This document shows positions 29,289-40,628 of a DNA stretch of 64,000 nucleotides, piece after piece. The stretch is from Serratia grimesii NBRC 13537 (GTDB lineage Bacteria > Pseudomonadota > Gammaproteobacteria > Enterobacterales > Enterobacteriaceae). The notes beneath the pieces were generated by a model. It searched no databases, was not told the DNA's origin, and saw only the letters and a program-made list of their open reading frames with translations. Where the stretch lies: positions 248,001-312,000 of the forward strand of contig NZ_BCTT01000011.1 in the NCBI RefSeq assembly GCF_001590905.1, written 5' to 3'. Position 1 is the first letter of the stretch. Every line of letters starts with the position of its first letter. Position numbers and translations under genes: made by a program.

Positions 29289-31454
29289 ATGAGCACCACC
29301 AGCCTAATCCAACCCGATCGTGAATTATTTTCCTATAAGCCTTATTGGGCCGAATGCTATGGCACTGCGCCATTTTTACCCATGTCGCGAGAAGAGATGG
29401 ATCAACTGGGCTGGGATAGCTGTGATGTGATCATTATCAGCGGTGATGCTTATGTCGATCACCCAAGCTTTGGTATGGCGATCATCGGCCGCATGCTGGA
29501 AGCGCAGGGCTTCCGTGTGGGCATCATTGCGCAGCCGGACTGGAGCAATAAAGAAGACTTCATGCGCTTGGGTAAACCGAACCTGTTCTTCGGCATCACT
29601 GCCGGTAACATGGACTCGATGATCAACCGCTATACCGCGGACCGTAAACTGCGCCACGATGATGCTTATACTGCCGGCAACGTGGGCGGCAAACGCCCGG
29701 ATCGTGCAACACTGGTTTACAGCCAACGTTGTAAAGAAGCTTATAAAGATGTGCCGATCGTATTGGGGGGCATCGAAGCCAGCCTGCGTCGCATCGCACA
29801 CTACGATTACTGGTCTGATACCGTGCGCCGCTCGGTGCTGGTGGACTCCAAAGCTGACATGCTGATTTACGGCAACGGTGAGCGTCCGTTAGTGGAAGTG
29901 GCACACCGTCTGGCAGCAGGCGAAAAAATCAGTGAAATCCACGATATTCGTAATACAGCGGTGATGCGTAAGGGCGCGTTACCGGGCTGGACCGGCGTGG
30001 ATTCTACCCGCTTGGACAAGCCGGGCCGCATTGAGCCAATCCCTAATCCTTACGGTGACGATCTGCCGTGCGCCGACGGCGGTAAGCCGGAACCGGAAGC
30101 CAAGCCGGTGACCGTTCGCGCGGCCAAGCCGAAGCCGTGGGAAAAAACCTACGTGCTGCTGCCGTCCTTTGAGAAGGTGAAGGCCGACAAGGTGCTGTAT
30201 GCACACACCTCGCGTATTCTGCATCACGAAACTAACCCAGGCTGTGCGCGTGCACTGATGCAGTCACATGGCGATCGCTACGTGTGGATTAACCCGCCGG
30301 CGATCCCGCTGACTACGCCGGAAATGGACAGTGTGTTTGCCCTGCCGTACCAGCGTATTCCGCATCCGTCCTATGGCAAGGAAACCATTCCCGCCTATGA
30401 CATGATCCGCTTCTCGGTGAACATCATGCGTGGCTGCTACGGTGGTTGTTCATTCTGTTCGATCACCGAGCATGAAGGGCGCATCATCCAGAGCCGTTCA
30501 GAAGATTCCATTATTCGCGAAATCGAAGAAATTCGTGACAAAGTGCCGGGCTTTACTGGCGTAATCTCCGATTTGGGCGGTCCGACGGCAAACATGTACA
30601 TGCTGCGCTGCACCAATCCGCGTGCTGAGCAGACCTGCCGCCGCGCCTCGTGTGTGTATCCAGAGATTTGTACCTACATGGATACCAACCACGAACCAAC
30701 GATCAAGCTGTACCGTCGTGCACGTTCACTGGAAGGCATCAAGAAGATCTTAATTGCCTCTGGCGTACGTTACGATCTGGCCGTGGAAGATCCACGCTAT
30801 ATCAAAGAGTTGGCGACCCACCACGTGGGCGGTTACCTGAAGATTGCCCCGGAACACACCGAGGAAGGTCCGCTGTCGAAAATGATGAAGCCGGGCATGG
30901 GCAGCTACGATCGGTTTAAACAATTGTTTGACCACTATTCCAAACTGGCAGGCAAAGAGCAGTACCTGATCCCGTATTTCATCTCCTCGCATCCGGGCAC
31001 CCGTGATGAGGATATGGTGAATTTGGCTCTGTGGTTGAAGAAAAACCGTTTCCGTCTTGATCAGGTGCAGAACTTCTATCCTTCACCGATGGCTAACTCC
31101 ACCACCATGTATTACAGCGGTAAAAACCCGCTGAGCCGAGTGGGTTACAAGAGTGAAGATGTGGTGATACCGAAGGGCGATCGCCAGCGTCGCTTGCATA
31201 AAGCGTTGTTGCGTTATCACGACCCGGCCAACTGGGCGATGATCCGCACCGCGCTGGAAGAGATGGGTATGAAGCATCTGATCGGCAGCCGTCGCGAGTG
31301 TCTGGTACCGGCGCCAAGCATTGACGAGCAGCGTGAAGCCAAGCGTTTGCAGCGCCATACTCGCCCTGCGTTAACCAAGCATACTGACATCACTCGTCAG
31401 CGTACGCCGTCCAATAAGCCGCCGCGCAAGCCAATCCGTAATAGTAAGCCTTAA
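29289..31454 (+). CDS. ygiQ: Radical SAM protein YgiQ
   Basis: The start at [14 protein letters not shown] matches E. coli YgiQ; 28 upstream codons are open but unsupported. The 721-residue protein has a UPF0313-type N-terminal domain ([33 protein letters not shown]) and a radical-SAM domain with the cluster cysteines Cys383, Cys387 and Cys390 in [10 protein letters not shown] basic, low-complexity C-terminal tail follows. It should bind a 4Fe-4S cluster and S-adenosylmethionine; its substrate is unknown. It ends in a bidirectional terminator shared with emtA. Confidence 0.95.
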   Translation: MSTTSLIQPDRELFSYKPYWAECYGTAPFLPMSREEMDQLGWDSCDVIIISGDAYVDHPSFGMAIIGRMLEAQGFRVGIIAQPDWSNKEDFMRLGKPNLFFGITAGNMDSMINRYTADRKLRHDDAYTAGNVGGKRPDRATLVYSQRCKEAYKDVPIVLGGIEASLRRIAHYDYWSDTVRRSVLVDSKADMLIYGNGERPLVEVAHRLAAGEKISEIHDIRNTAVMRKGALPGWTGVDSTRLDKPGRIEPIPNPYGDDLPCADGGKPEPEAKPVTVRAAKPKPWEKTYVLLPSFEKVKADKVLYAHTSRILHHETNPGCARALMQSHGDRYVWINPPAIPLTTPEMDSVFALPYQRIPHPSYGKETIPAYDMIRFSVNIMRGCYGGCSFCSITEHEGRIIQSRSEDSIIREIEEIRDKVPGFTGVISDLGGPTANMYMLRCTNPRAEQTCRRASCVYPEICTYMDTNHEPTIKLYRRARSLEGIKKILIASGVRYDLAVEDPRYIKELATHHVGGYLKIAPEHTEEGPLSKMMKPGMGSYDRFKQLFDHYSKLAGKEQYLIPYFISSHPGTRDEDMVNLALWLKKNRFRLDQVQNFYPSPMANSTTMYYSGKNPLSRVGYKSEDVVIPKGDRQRRLHKALLRYHDPANWAMIRTALEEMGMKHLIGSRRECLVPAPSIDEQREAKRLQRHTRPALTKHTDITRQRTPSNKPPRKPIRNSKP

Positions 31455-31473
31455 CGGCTAAGTCAGTGTTTAA

Positions 31474-31510
31474 ACGAAAAGGAGAACCCCCGGGTTCTCC
31501 TTTTCGTTTT
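31474..31510. terminator. Bidirectional terminator between ygiQ and emtA-like gene
   Basis: A long stem (ACGAAAAGGAGAACCC with its complement, loop CC, centred near 31490) has A and T runs within its base, so it serves both convergent genes. Confidence 0.85.
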
Positions 31511-31513
31511 AAA

Positions 31514-32119
31514 TCACAGTTGATCGTAGGCGGCTTCCACTTTCATCAAGTGGCGTGGTGCCTGCGGGGCTGGATGATATTTACGTATATGCCAGTTAAA
31601 GGCTTCCGGCGACAGGTTGTTAATCATCGAAATAGCTTGCTGGCGGTTGCTGGAGAAGGTCCGCAACAGTGCGCCGGTGCCGTTTACGTAGGCGATGATG
31701 GTGGCGTAACGCAGATTGACAGGGTTGTTGATCCCCTTAAGCTGCTGTTTTTGCAACACGGCAATGTAGGCCGCACCGAGATCGATATTGGTATCAGGAT
31801 CCAGCAGATCGTCTTCGTCCGGGCAGCCGCGTTTGCCCTTGTAGCGATAGGCGTCACATCCTGCGGTATCGGCTTTCAGCTGCATTAAGCCGATAGCATT
31901 GGAGCGACTGATTGCTGCTGGGTTAAAGCCGGACTCTACTTTTATCATCGCCGTGATCAGTTTATGATCGACATCGTATTTATCCGCAGCATCTTCGATC
32001 GCATCATCAAAAGCGTGAGCATCGTAGCTGGTTCGTGGCTTTTTGCTGGAACAACCGGCCAGGATCAACATGACGCAAAGTATGCTCAGGCGTGACCACT
32101 GTGATAGGGAAGATTTCAT
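31514..32119 (-). CDS. emtA: Membrane-bound lytic transglycosylase, EmtA (MltE)-like lipoprotein
   Basis: EmtA cuts peptidoglycan internally to give anhydro-muropeptides. The 201-residue protein has a lipoprotein signal with lipobox LILAGC near residue 22 and an SLT domain: ITAMIKVESGFNPAAIS with the catalytic Glu, AIGLMQLKADTAG, and YVNGTGALLRTFSSNRQQAISMINNL. The ending PAPQAPRHLMKVEAAYDQL also matches E. coli EmtA. The segment between lipobox and catalytic region (KKPRTSYDAHAFDDAIEDA) differs from E. coli, so this may be a close paralogue. It is transcribed towards ygiQ. Confidence 0.85.
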   Translation of the reverse strand: MKSSLSQWSRLSILCVMLILAGCSSKKPRTSYDAHAFDDAIEDAADKYDVDHKLITAMIKVESGFNPAAISRSNAIGLMQLKADTAGCDAYRYKGKRGCPDEDDLLDPDTNIDLGAAYIAVLQKQQLKGINNPVNLRYATIIAYVNGTGALLRTFSSNRQQAISMINNLSPEAFNWHIRKYHPAPQAPRHLMKVEAAYDQL

Positions 32120-32302
32120 TGTGCTCCGTGCGTTATCTATTTTTAACGGTATTGATCCGGCGGTCGGGGCCGGGTGTCGTCATCATAACGTCAGCCGTCG
32201 GAAAGATCTTTAGTAAAAATCAGAGGTTTTGGGCGCTTTCGACAGGAAGAATGAGGTATCGGCAGCAATTTTGGATCTCCTTCACAGAACCTGTTCAAAC
32301 AC

Positions 32303-32328
32303 TGTAACCGGTTACTGAAACCGGTTGC
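32303..32328. promoter_or_regulatory. Tandem AACCGGTT operators upstream of cellobiose-type PTS operon
   Basis: GTAACCGGTTAC (32304-32315, perfect) is followed at once by GAAACCGGTTGC (32317-32328), with centres 13 bp apart. Both carry the core AACCGGTT, which resembles the E. coli AscG operator (TGAAACCGGTTTCA) of beta-glucoside genes. The distance to the first PTS gene is about 200 bases, with an ERIC element between. No LacI-type gene lies beside this operon, so the repressor would be encoded elsewhere. Confidence 0.55.
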
Positions 32329-32380
32329 TGTTTTTTCATTTTTGAAACCATACTCATTCTTCAACTGAATCATTTGTACC

Positions 32381-32508
32381 TATGCCCTATGAATTTCAAG
32401 TTGCAGCTAGGCGACCAGCTCACTTATCTCCAGGCGCTTACTTAAGTAAGTAACTGGGGTCAGTGAGTGCAGGTAACAACGCTGCAGCTTGAAAGGCGAC
32501 GGGGATAT
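32381..32508 (+). repeat. Intact ERIC element (about 128 bp)
   Basis: Starts TATGCCCTATGAATTTCAAG, has the core CCAGGCGCTTACTTAAGTAA (32432-32451), and ends CTGCAGCTTGAAAGGCGACG before GGGATATT. This is the full ERIC layout. It ends only about 17 bases before the first PTS gene, so it lies in the 5' leader. The rest of the 406-base gap between emtA and the PTS gene holds the tandem operator and no gene. Confidence 0.9.
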
Positions 32509-32525
32509 TGCCCCCAGGAGAACGG

Positions 32526-32837
32526 ATGAAAAAAATATTTTTATGCTGCGCAGCCGGGATGTCGACCAGCATGGTGGTGAATAAAATGAAAAAGTCTGCC
32601 GAACAGCAGGGGATTGAGGTTGATATTATCGCCGTCGGTATAGATGAATTTGAAACGACATTGGAGAATTATCAATGTTGCCTGCTTGGTCCGCAGATTA
32701 AATATAAATTGGCCGATTTTAAAAAGATCGCCGACAAGGAAAATAAACCCATTGCGGTTATAAACAGCATGGATTACGGCATGATGCGTGGCGATAAAAT
32801 TCTCGCCGAAGCGTTGGCGATGATTGCACAACGCTAA
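32526..32837 (+). CDS. PTS lactose/cellobiose-family EIIB
   Basis: The start at MKKIFLCCAAGMSTSMV follows an AGGAG site six bases upstream; the frame is open earlier without support. The 103-residue protein is a complete IIB domain of the lactose/cellobiose class, with the phospho-cysteine Cys8 in CCAAGMSTS. It accepts phosphate from the IIA partner and phosphorylates the beta-glucoside during uptake. It begins a four-gene operon IIB-IIC-IIA-6-phospho-beta-glucosidase, similar to chb/cel-type operons. Confidence 0.93.
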   Translation: MKKIFLCCAAGMSTSMVVNKMKKSAEQQGIEVDIIAVGIDEFETTLENYQCCLLGPQIKYKLADFKKIADKENKPIAVINSMDYGMMRGDKILAEALAMIAQR

Positions 32838-32923
32838 TTCTACCGGGGCCGCCTGCTGTAGCCCGTTGCCGTAGGCTTTCTCGCCCCGTGACCATTGACT
32901 CAGAACGTCTCGAGGGTTGAACC

Positions 32924-34239
32924 ATGAGTATCAGCCAGGCTGCATTCAATTTTATTGAAAACCGCATCAGCCCGATTGCCGGTAGATTATCGACTCAGCG
33001 ACATATTATGGCGATCCGCGACGGCTTTATTTCTGCAATGCCGTTTATGATTGTCGGCTCATTTTTACTGGTTTTCGCGTATCCGCCTTTTTCCGCTGAC
33101 AGCAGTTGGGGAATCGCCCAATGGTGGTTGGGTACGGCAGAAAAACATCAGGTTGCCATTCTTACCCCGTTTAATATGACGATGGGAATTATGTCCGTCT
33201 ATATTACTGCGGCCATTGCCTACAATTTGGCACAGAGCTATAAGCTCGATCCTTTCATGGCAGCGATGCTGGCGCTAATGTCGTTTTTATTGGTCGCCGC
33301 GCCGCAAACCGAAAAGATGTTACCGACAGCTGCCTTGGGCGGTGTGGGGATCTTTACGGCTATTCTTGTGGCAATTTATACCACTGAACTGATCCGTTTT
33401 CTCAAGGTACGAAATATCGGTATCTCTCTGCCGGAACAGGTGCCGGCCAAGATCAAGCAATCGTTCGATCTGCTGATCCCGATCCTGGCGGTGGTGATCA
33501 CGTTGTATCCGCTTAGCTTGCTGGTTCAACACCAATTCAACCTGCTGTTGCCGCAGGCGATCATGGCGCTGTTCCAGCCACTGATTTCTGCCGCAGACTC
33601 GCTGCCGGCGATCCTGTTGGCGGTGCTGATCGGCCATTTATTGTGGTTCGCCGGTATTCACGGTGCGGTGATCGTCTCTGGCATGCTGCAGGCATTCTGG
33701 CTGACCAATCTGGGCATCAACCAGGATGCTCTGGCCGCCAGCCAGCCAATGCCGCATATCTTTATGGAAGCTTTCTGGACCTTCTTTATCGTCATCGGCG
33801 GATCGGGGGCGACGTTTGGTCTGGTGCTGCTTTATCTGCGTAGCCGTTCAGCGCATTTACGTTCGATCGGCAAGCTGAGCCTGGTGCCAAGCTGCTTCAA
33901 TATCAACGAGCCGGTGATCTTCGGCACGCCGATCGTGATGAATCCCACTTTCTTTATCCCATTTATCACAGCGCCGATCGTCAATTCGATCATTGCCTAT
34001 GCGGCAGTGAAGCTGGATCTGATTGGCCGCGTGATCTCAGTAGTGCCCTGGACTGCACCAGCCCCAATTGGCGCGGCCTGGGCCACCGGCTGGGATTTCC
34101 GCGCTGCACTGTTGGTGCTGCTGTTGGCGGCGGTATCGGCGCTGATCTACTACCCGTTCTTCAAGGTCTATGAGCAACAACTGTTGGACCAGGAAGTGAG
34201 TGAAGCGGAGCAGATTGAACAAACGCAGGGAGTCACCGA

Positions 34240-34243
<4 letters not shown>
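32924..34243 (+). CDS. PTS lactose/cellobiose-family EIIC permease
   Basis: The 439-residue integral membrane protein carries the sugar. Hydrophobic segments fill most of its length; ISAMPFMIVGSFLLV, IGHLLWFAGIHGAVIV and the IIC loop SCFNINEPVIFGTPIVMNP are typical of the lactose/cellobiose class (ChbC/CelB). It lies 86 bases after IIB and its stop overlaps the IIA start by four bases, so IIA is translationally coupled. Cellobiose, chitobiose or another beta-glucoside could be the substrate; the 6-phospho-beta-glucosidase favours beta-glucosides. Confidence 0.93.
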
Positions 34244-35971
<1,728 letters not shown>

Positions 35972-35972
<1 letters not shown>

Positions 35973-36041
35973 GGGGACGACCATGTTCGTCCCGATTTAA
36001 TGTTGGTTAGGGTAGGGGGAACGGCATGTATCCCCCCTACC
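35972..36041. terminator. Hairpins between the glucosidase gene and dkgA
   Basis: GGGACGA/TCGTCCC (35974-35993) then ATTTA follows the glucosidase stop. A second inverted repeat, GGTAGGGGGA with TCCCCCCTACC (36011-36041, one bulge), lies next to the dkgA end. T-tracts are short, so termination strength is uncertain. Confidence 0.55.
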
Positions 36042-36060
36042 ATTTAGACAACGCGGTGAA

Positions 36061-36885
36061 CTACAGCGAGTCTGGGTCCGGCCCTAAACGGTTGCCAATA
36101 TCCAGTTTGGCGATTTCACTCAGTTCGTCTTTATCCAGTTTGAAATCAAAGACCTCGAAGTTTTCACGAATGCGTGATGGTGTGACCGATTTCGGGATCA
36201 CGATCAAACCGCTGTCCAGATGCCAGCGCACCACGATTTGCGCAGGTGTTTTCTCGTATTTTTCCGCCAGGTCCTTAATGACCGCTTGGTCGAATACGCC
36301 TTCACCGCCCTGTGCCAATGGGCTCCAGGATTCGGTAGCGATGTGATGCGTTGCATTCCAGGCACGCAATTGGCGTTGTTGCAGCAGTGGGTGAAGTTCG
36401 ATCTGATTAATCACGGGCGCGACGTTGGTTTCATCCAGCAGACGCTGCAGGTGTGGGGTGTGGAAGTTGCATACCCCAATACTTTTAACCAGCCCTTGTT
36501 CGCGTAGCTTGATCAGCCCGCGCCAGGCATCCACGTACTGATCCTGCTGTGGTTTCGGCCAGTGGATAAGATACAAGTCGACATAGTCCAACTTGAGCTT
36601 TTCCAGACTGGTTTCCAGTGCGCCTTGTGGATCGCCTTGATCGTCATTCCACAGTTTGGTGGTGATAAACAGTTCATCGCGGGGGATCGAGGAGGCTTGC
36701 AGCGCTGCGCCGACCCCTTCCTCGTTCTTGTAGATCGCAGCGGTATCGATCGAGCGATAGCCCACCTCCAGCGCCTTGATCACCGCTTGGGTGGTATCTG
36801 AAATACTCGCCTGCCAAACGCCGAGACCCAACTGCGGCATCAGGTTACCATCGTGGAGTTTGATGATGGGTTGTTGCGTTGTCAT
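36061..36885 (-). CDS. dkgA: 2,5-diketo-D-gluconate reductase A (aldo/keto reductase)
   Basis: The start at MTTQQPIIKLHDGN follows AAGGAG seven bases upstream and aligns with E. coli DkgA; 21 upstream codons are unsupported. The 274-residue AKR protein has the catalytic tetrad Asp47 (SIDTAA), Tyr52 (IYKNEEG), Lys77 (ITTKLWN) and His108 (YLIHWPKP), and the NADPH-binding VIPKSVTPSRIRENF segment. E. coli DkgA reduces methylglyoxal and 2,5-diketogluconate. It is downstream of yqhD on the same strand, as in E. coli, but separated by about 310 bases that hold an ERIC-like repeat. Confidence 0.95.
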   Translation of the reverse strand: MTTQQPIIKLHDGNLMPQLGLGVWQASISDTTQAVIKALEVGYRSIDTAAIYKNEEGVGAALQASSIPRDELFITTKLWNDDQGDPQGALETSLEKLKLDYVDLYLIHWPKPQQDQYVDAWRGLIKLREQGLVKSIGVCNFHTPHLQRLLDETNVAPVINQIELHPLLQQRQLRAWNATHHIATESWSPLAQGGEGVFDQAVIKDLAEKYEKTPAQIVVRWHLDSGLIVIPKSVTPSRIRENFEVFDFKLDKDELSEIAKLDIGNRLGPDPDSL

Positions 36886-36936
36886 GCGTATCTCCTTGTC
36901 AACGGATTGCCCGGTGCTGCATGCACCGAGAACGGC

Positions 36937-37031
36937 TATACCCGTCATACTTCAAGTTGCAGGTGTGTTGTTCGCAAGTCCTTCTGGATCCTCGCGCTTA
37001 CCGCCTCCCTGTAACTCGAATTATTTAGGTC
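36937..37031 (-). repeat. Short degenerate ERIC-like element between yqhD and dkgA
   Basis: It starts TATACCCGTCATACTTCAAG and ends CTGTAACTCGAATTATTTAG, the two ERIC ends, but is only about 95 bp and lacks the TTACTTAAGTAAG core. Its centre reads GATCCTCGCGCTTACC. It divides the yqhD-dkgA pair. The rest of the gap (37032-37195) shows no feature. Confidence 0.6.
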
Positions 37032-37195
37032 ATGTCAGTAAATTCTAGCTGGCAAACCAGGGTAGTGCTGAGTTCGCTAACCAAATTTCAGTGATATCGG
37101 AATAGTGCTTGGGACTGCGCCCGATGATGAGTCGGACGCAGGGGCAGAAATGACAAACAGAAACTAAAGCCTAGCAGTAAATCGCGGGTTTGCGA

Positions 37196-38359
37196 TTAAC
37201 GTGCCGCTTCATAAATGCGTCGGCTCACTTCCAAAGTAATATCTTGGTGCTCGCCGAGCGCGGTCATACCGTGCTGGTGCAGCTTATCAAGCAGTGCTGG
37301 GATCGAGCTGCCGTCGAGCTGGTAATCGGCCATGCGGGTTGGAACGCCCATTTGCTCGAAGAAGGTGCGGGTGGCGGCAATGGCGCCGTCAATGCGGCTG
37401 TCTTCGCTACCATCACGCAAGCCCCAAACGCGATCAGCGTATTGCAGCAGTTTTTCGCGTTTTTGTGCTTTTTTCTCGATCAACAACGCCGGCAGGACAA
37501 TCGCCAGTGTTTGGGCATGATCCAGACCGTGCATGGCGGTCAGTTCGTGACCCAGCATATGGGTTGCCCAATCCTGCGGCACGCCCGCGCCGATCAAACC
37601 GTTCAACGCCATGGTGGCACTCCACATCACGTTGGCGCGCACCCCATAGTTTTCTGGCTCAGCCAGCGCACGTGGACCATCTTCCAGTAAGGTCAGCAGT
37701 AGGCCTTCGGCAAAGCGATCTTGCACCTTGGCATCAACCGGGTAAGTCAGGTATTGCTCAATGGTATGGATAAAGGCATCAACCACGCCGTTGGCGATTT
37801 GGCGCGCTGGCAATGAATAGGTCACTACCGGATCCAGTACGGCGAACAGGGGCTGTACGTGTGGTGAGAAGAAATGCTGCTTATCGCCACTGCTTTTACG
37901 GGTGATAACTGCACCGCTATTGGATTCAGAACCGGTGGCTGGCAATGTCAGTACGCAACCCATAGGCACCGCGTCTTTGATCTCGCTGCCGACGGTTTTC
38001 AGGATGTGCCATGCATCGTTATCTGCGGTGTAGCGGGCTGCAGCAGCGATGAACTTGGTGCCGTCCACGACGGAACCGCCGCCAACAGCCAGCAGGAAGT
38101 CGATGTTTTCTGCACGCACGACGTCGACCGCTTTCATCAGCGTCTCGTAGGTTGGGTTAGGCTCAATACCGGAGAACTCCAGTACATTTCGGCCTGCCAG
38201 CGCGGCATAAACCTGATCCAATACGCCGTTTTTCTTCACGCTGCCACCACCGTAGGTGATCAGAATGCGAGCATCGGCAGGAATTTGTTGCGCCAGACCT
38301 GCGATTTGGTCTTGGCCGAACAGGATTTTGGTTGGGGTATGAAGAATAAAGTTTTGCAT
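37196..38359 (-). CDS. yqhD: NADPH-dependent alcohol/aldehyde dehydrogenase YqhD
   Basis: YqhD reduces short aldehydes (including those from lipid peroxidation and methylglyoxal) with NADPH. The start at MQNFILHTPTKILFG matches E. coli; upstream codons are open but unsupported. The 387-residue protein has metal ligands Asp194, His198, His267 and His281 at the same numbers as E. coli YqhD (VVDAFIHTIEQ; THMLGHELTAMHGLDHAQ) and the cofactor loop GGGSVKKNG. It is divergent from yqhC, whose product activates it in E. coli. Confidence 0.96.
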   Translation of the reverse strand: MQNFILHTPTKILFGQDQIAGLAQQIPADARILITYGGGSVKKNGVLDQVYAALAGRNVLEFSGIEPNPTYETLMKAVDVVRAENIDFLLAVGGGSVVDGTKFIAAAARYTADNDAWHILKTVGSEIKDAVPMGCVLTLPATGSESNSGAVITRKSSGDKQHFFSPHVQPLFAVLDPVVTYSLPARQIANGVVDAFIHTIEQYLTYPVDAKVQDRFAEGLLLTLLEDGPRALAEPENYGVRANVMWSATMALNGLIGAGVPQDWATHMLGHELTAMHGLDHAQTLAIVLPALLIEKKAQKREKLLQYADRVWGLRDGSEDSRIDGAIAATRTFFEQMGVPTRMADYQLDGSSIPALLDKLHQHGMTALGEHQDITLEVSRRIYEAAR

Positions 38360-38552
38360 GGCTGATTTCTCTTCTGCATAAGGCAAGCGCCGGATAGCGC
38401 AAAATATCTGGGGTGTATTGTCAGTAACCTGGCCCCGTAGCACAATGCTCATTCCTGCCCGAGTCTTGCCTATTCCTACAAAGCGTTGTAGAAAAGCAGA
38501 GTTTTAAACTATTATTTATGCCGAATTGTTCTTAGTGTAAGAGGGTGTTTCC

Positions 38553-39470
38553 GTGAGTGAAATCGATGAACTGCGCGGTCGTATGGCGCGCCAAGCGGCC
38601 TGTTTTGCCGAGAGCAACGGTTATACGCCCTCGCCGGTACCACTGGTGAAAATCCTCTATGTCGACCGCCACTGCCCGCGTCAGCCGGTGATGTACGAAC
38701 CCGGCGTCGTGATCATTTTCCAGGGCCACAAGGTTGGTTACTGCGGTAATCGGGTATTCCAATACGATCCGCGTAATTACCTGCTGATGACGGTGCCATT
38801 GCCTTTCGAGTGTGAAACCTTTGCCAGCCCAGAGTTGCCGCTGGTGGGGTTGTCGGTGAATATCGATAGTCAGATGTTGCAGGATTTACTGATCGACATC
38901 GGCGACGATGACTATCTGATGAAACCACGCCGAGAGAGCAGTGGGGTGAACCTGGCTGAATTATCGGAAGAGCTCTTGTGCGCCACCGAACGCCTGCTGG
39001 ACGTGATGGCCAAACCGCTCGATGCGCGGGTACTGGGGCCGCAGATTGTGCGCGAAATTCTGTATCACGTGTTGCGTGGCAGCTGCGGGACGTCGTTGCA
39101 GGAACTGGTCAATCGCCATACCCACTTCAGCCAAATAGCCAAGGCGCTGCGGCGCATCGAGAACCAATATGCCGACAGCCTCAACGTTGAGCAGTTGGCG
39201 GGTGAAGTGAACATGAGCATTTCGGCGTTTCACCATAACTTTAAGGCGGTGACCAATACCTCGCCGTTGCAGTATGTGAAATCCTATCGGCTGCACAAGG
39301 CGCGTTTGCTGATGGTCCACGACGGCCTGAAGGCCAGCACCGCAGCGATCCGCGTCGGCTATGAGAGTGCTTCGCAGTTCAGTCGCGAATTTAAACGCTT
39401 CTTTGGCGTGACGCCAAGCGACGAAGTGGCCCGACTGCGTGATAATCCTCCTCTAATGATGGAGGGCTAA
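38553..39470 (+). CDS. yqhC: AraC-family activator YqhC
   Basis: YqhC senses reactive aldehydes and activates yqhD-dkgA. The 305-residue protein begins with GTG behind GAGGG. It has an N-terminal AraC_N-type sensor domain and a C-terminal double HTH (residues about 190-295: [22 protein letters not shown], then [21 protein letters not shown]). It is divergent from yqhD with 193 bases between, the expected site for its operator. No cysteine-rich sensor is evident by eye; redox-type sensing cannot be confirmed. Confidence 0.9.
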   Translation: MSEIDELRGRMARQAACFAESNGYTPSPVPLVKILYVDRHCPRQPVMYEPGVVIIFQGHKVGYCGNRVFQYDPRNYLLMTVPLPFECETFASPELPLVGLSVNIDSQMLQDLLIDIGDDDYLMKPRRESSGVNLAELSEELLCATERLLDVMAKPLDARVLGPQIVREILYHVLRGSCGTSLQELVNRHTHFSQIAKALRRIENQYADSLNVEQLAGEVNMSISAFHHNFKAVTNTSPLQYVKSYRLHKARLLMVHDGLKASTAAIRVGYESASQFSREFKRFFGVTPSDEVARLRDNPPLMMEG

Positions 39471-39491
39471 TCCCGTAGCCGGGGCGCCAAT

Positions 39492-40520
39492 TCAGCGCGT
39501 CAGTACAATTTTGCCAAACGCCCCGCGATCGAGATGATCGAGTGCCTGTTGCAGTTGGTCAAAGCGATAGCGTTGATCAATCACCGGTTGCAAGCCATTG
39601 GCATCCACCGCCCGCACCAGATCTTCCAGTGCGCGGCGGTGGCCGACACCAATCCCCTGGATCACCGGCGATTTTAGCAGCAACGGTCCGGCAGGGGCCG
39701 AGACCTCAAAGCCTTCCAGCGCACCGATCACCGAGATGCGTCCCTGCACGGCGACGGCGCGGACCGAATTGCCGAGGTTAGGGCCGCCAACGGTGTCGAT
39801 CACATGGTCAATACCCTGATCCTGTGTTAACCGATACACCGTCTCTACCCAATCGCCATCCAGGCGATTAATGCCGTAGTCGGCCCCCAACACCTTGGCT
39901 CGTGCCAGTTTTTCGTCGCTGCTGGAAGTGATATACACCTTGGCACCGTGCAGTTTGGCGATTTGCAGTGCGAACAGCGCCACGCCGCCGGTGCCCTGTA
40001 CCAGCACGGATTGGCCAGAAAACAGGTGACCCTGTTCCACCAATGCGAACCAGGCGGTTAGCCCGGCGCAAGGCAGGGTGCTGGCCTGCGCGTCGTCCAA
40101 CGAGGTGGGGGCGGCCACCAGCCAGTCCTCATGCAGCACCACATATCCCGCCAACATGCCCTGATAAAAACCGCCCAGCGTATGGTATGGCGGGGTGCGC
40201 GCATTACCATACGGCTTCTGTCTGCCATCTATCCAACCGGGGCTAAAGGTGGAAATTACCCGCTCGCCTGGCCGGAAACGGCTGACATCGGCGCCAATTG
40301 CGTCGACTTCACCGGCCATGTCGGAGGCTGGAATAAACGGCTGTGGCAGCTCCAGCCCCATGCCGGTTTCGATCATCAACTTATCGCGGTAATTAAGTGA
40401 TACCGCGTTCACTTTCACTCTAATCTCATGTGGCCCCGGTTGTGGAATGGCACTTTCACTTAGTTTCAGGTGCTGACGCCCGAGGGCATCCATTGTCCAG
40501 CGTTGCATTGTTTCGGCCAT
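39492..40520 (-). CDS. Zinc-type alcohol dehydrogenase / NADPH:quinone reductase family protein
   Basis: The start at MAETMQRWTMDAL follows GGAG seven bases upstream; a TTG start 12 bases earlier lacks this. The 342-residue MDR protein has a GroES-like N-terminal domain and a Rossmann domain with VQGTGGVALFALQIAKLHGA (a GTGGVA variant of the glycine-rich motif). The zinc-binding cysteines typical of true alcohol dehydrogenases are not evident, favouring the quinone-reductase branch. It is divergent from a LysR gene that probably controls it. The pair lies between yqhC and yghB, where E. coli has nothing comparable. Confidence 0.85.
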   Translation of the reverse strand: MAETMQRWTMDALGRQHLKLSESAIPQPGPHEIRVKVNAVSLNYRDKLMIETGMGLELPQPFIPASDMAGEVDAIGADVSRFRPGERVISTFSPGWIDGRQKPYGNARTPPYHTLGGFYQGMLAGYVVLHEDWLVAAPTSLDDAQASTLPCAGLTAWFALVEQGHLFSGQSVLVQGTGGVALFALQIAKLHGAKVYITSSSDEKLARAKVLGADYGINRLDGDWVETVYRLTQDQGIDHVIDTVGGPNLGNSVRAVAVQGRISVIGALEGFEVSAPAGPLLLKSPVIQGIGVGHRRALEDLVRAVDANGLQPVIDQRYRFDQLQQALDHLDRGAFGKIVLTR

Positions 40521-40628
40521 GATTGACTCCAAAGTCAGTGATAAACAGACCTGTGGATATTATCGTTGATTGAGGTTCTCCAGTGGCGATAAGATTTCCT
40601 TTGATTGTTTCTCTAAAGGCTACAAATC

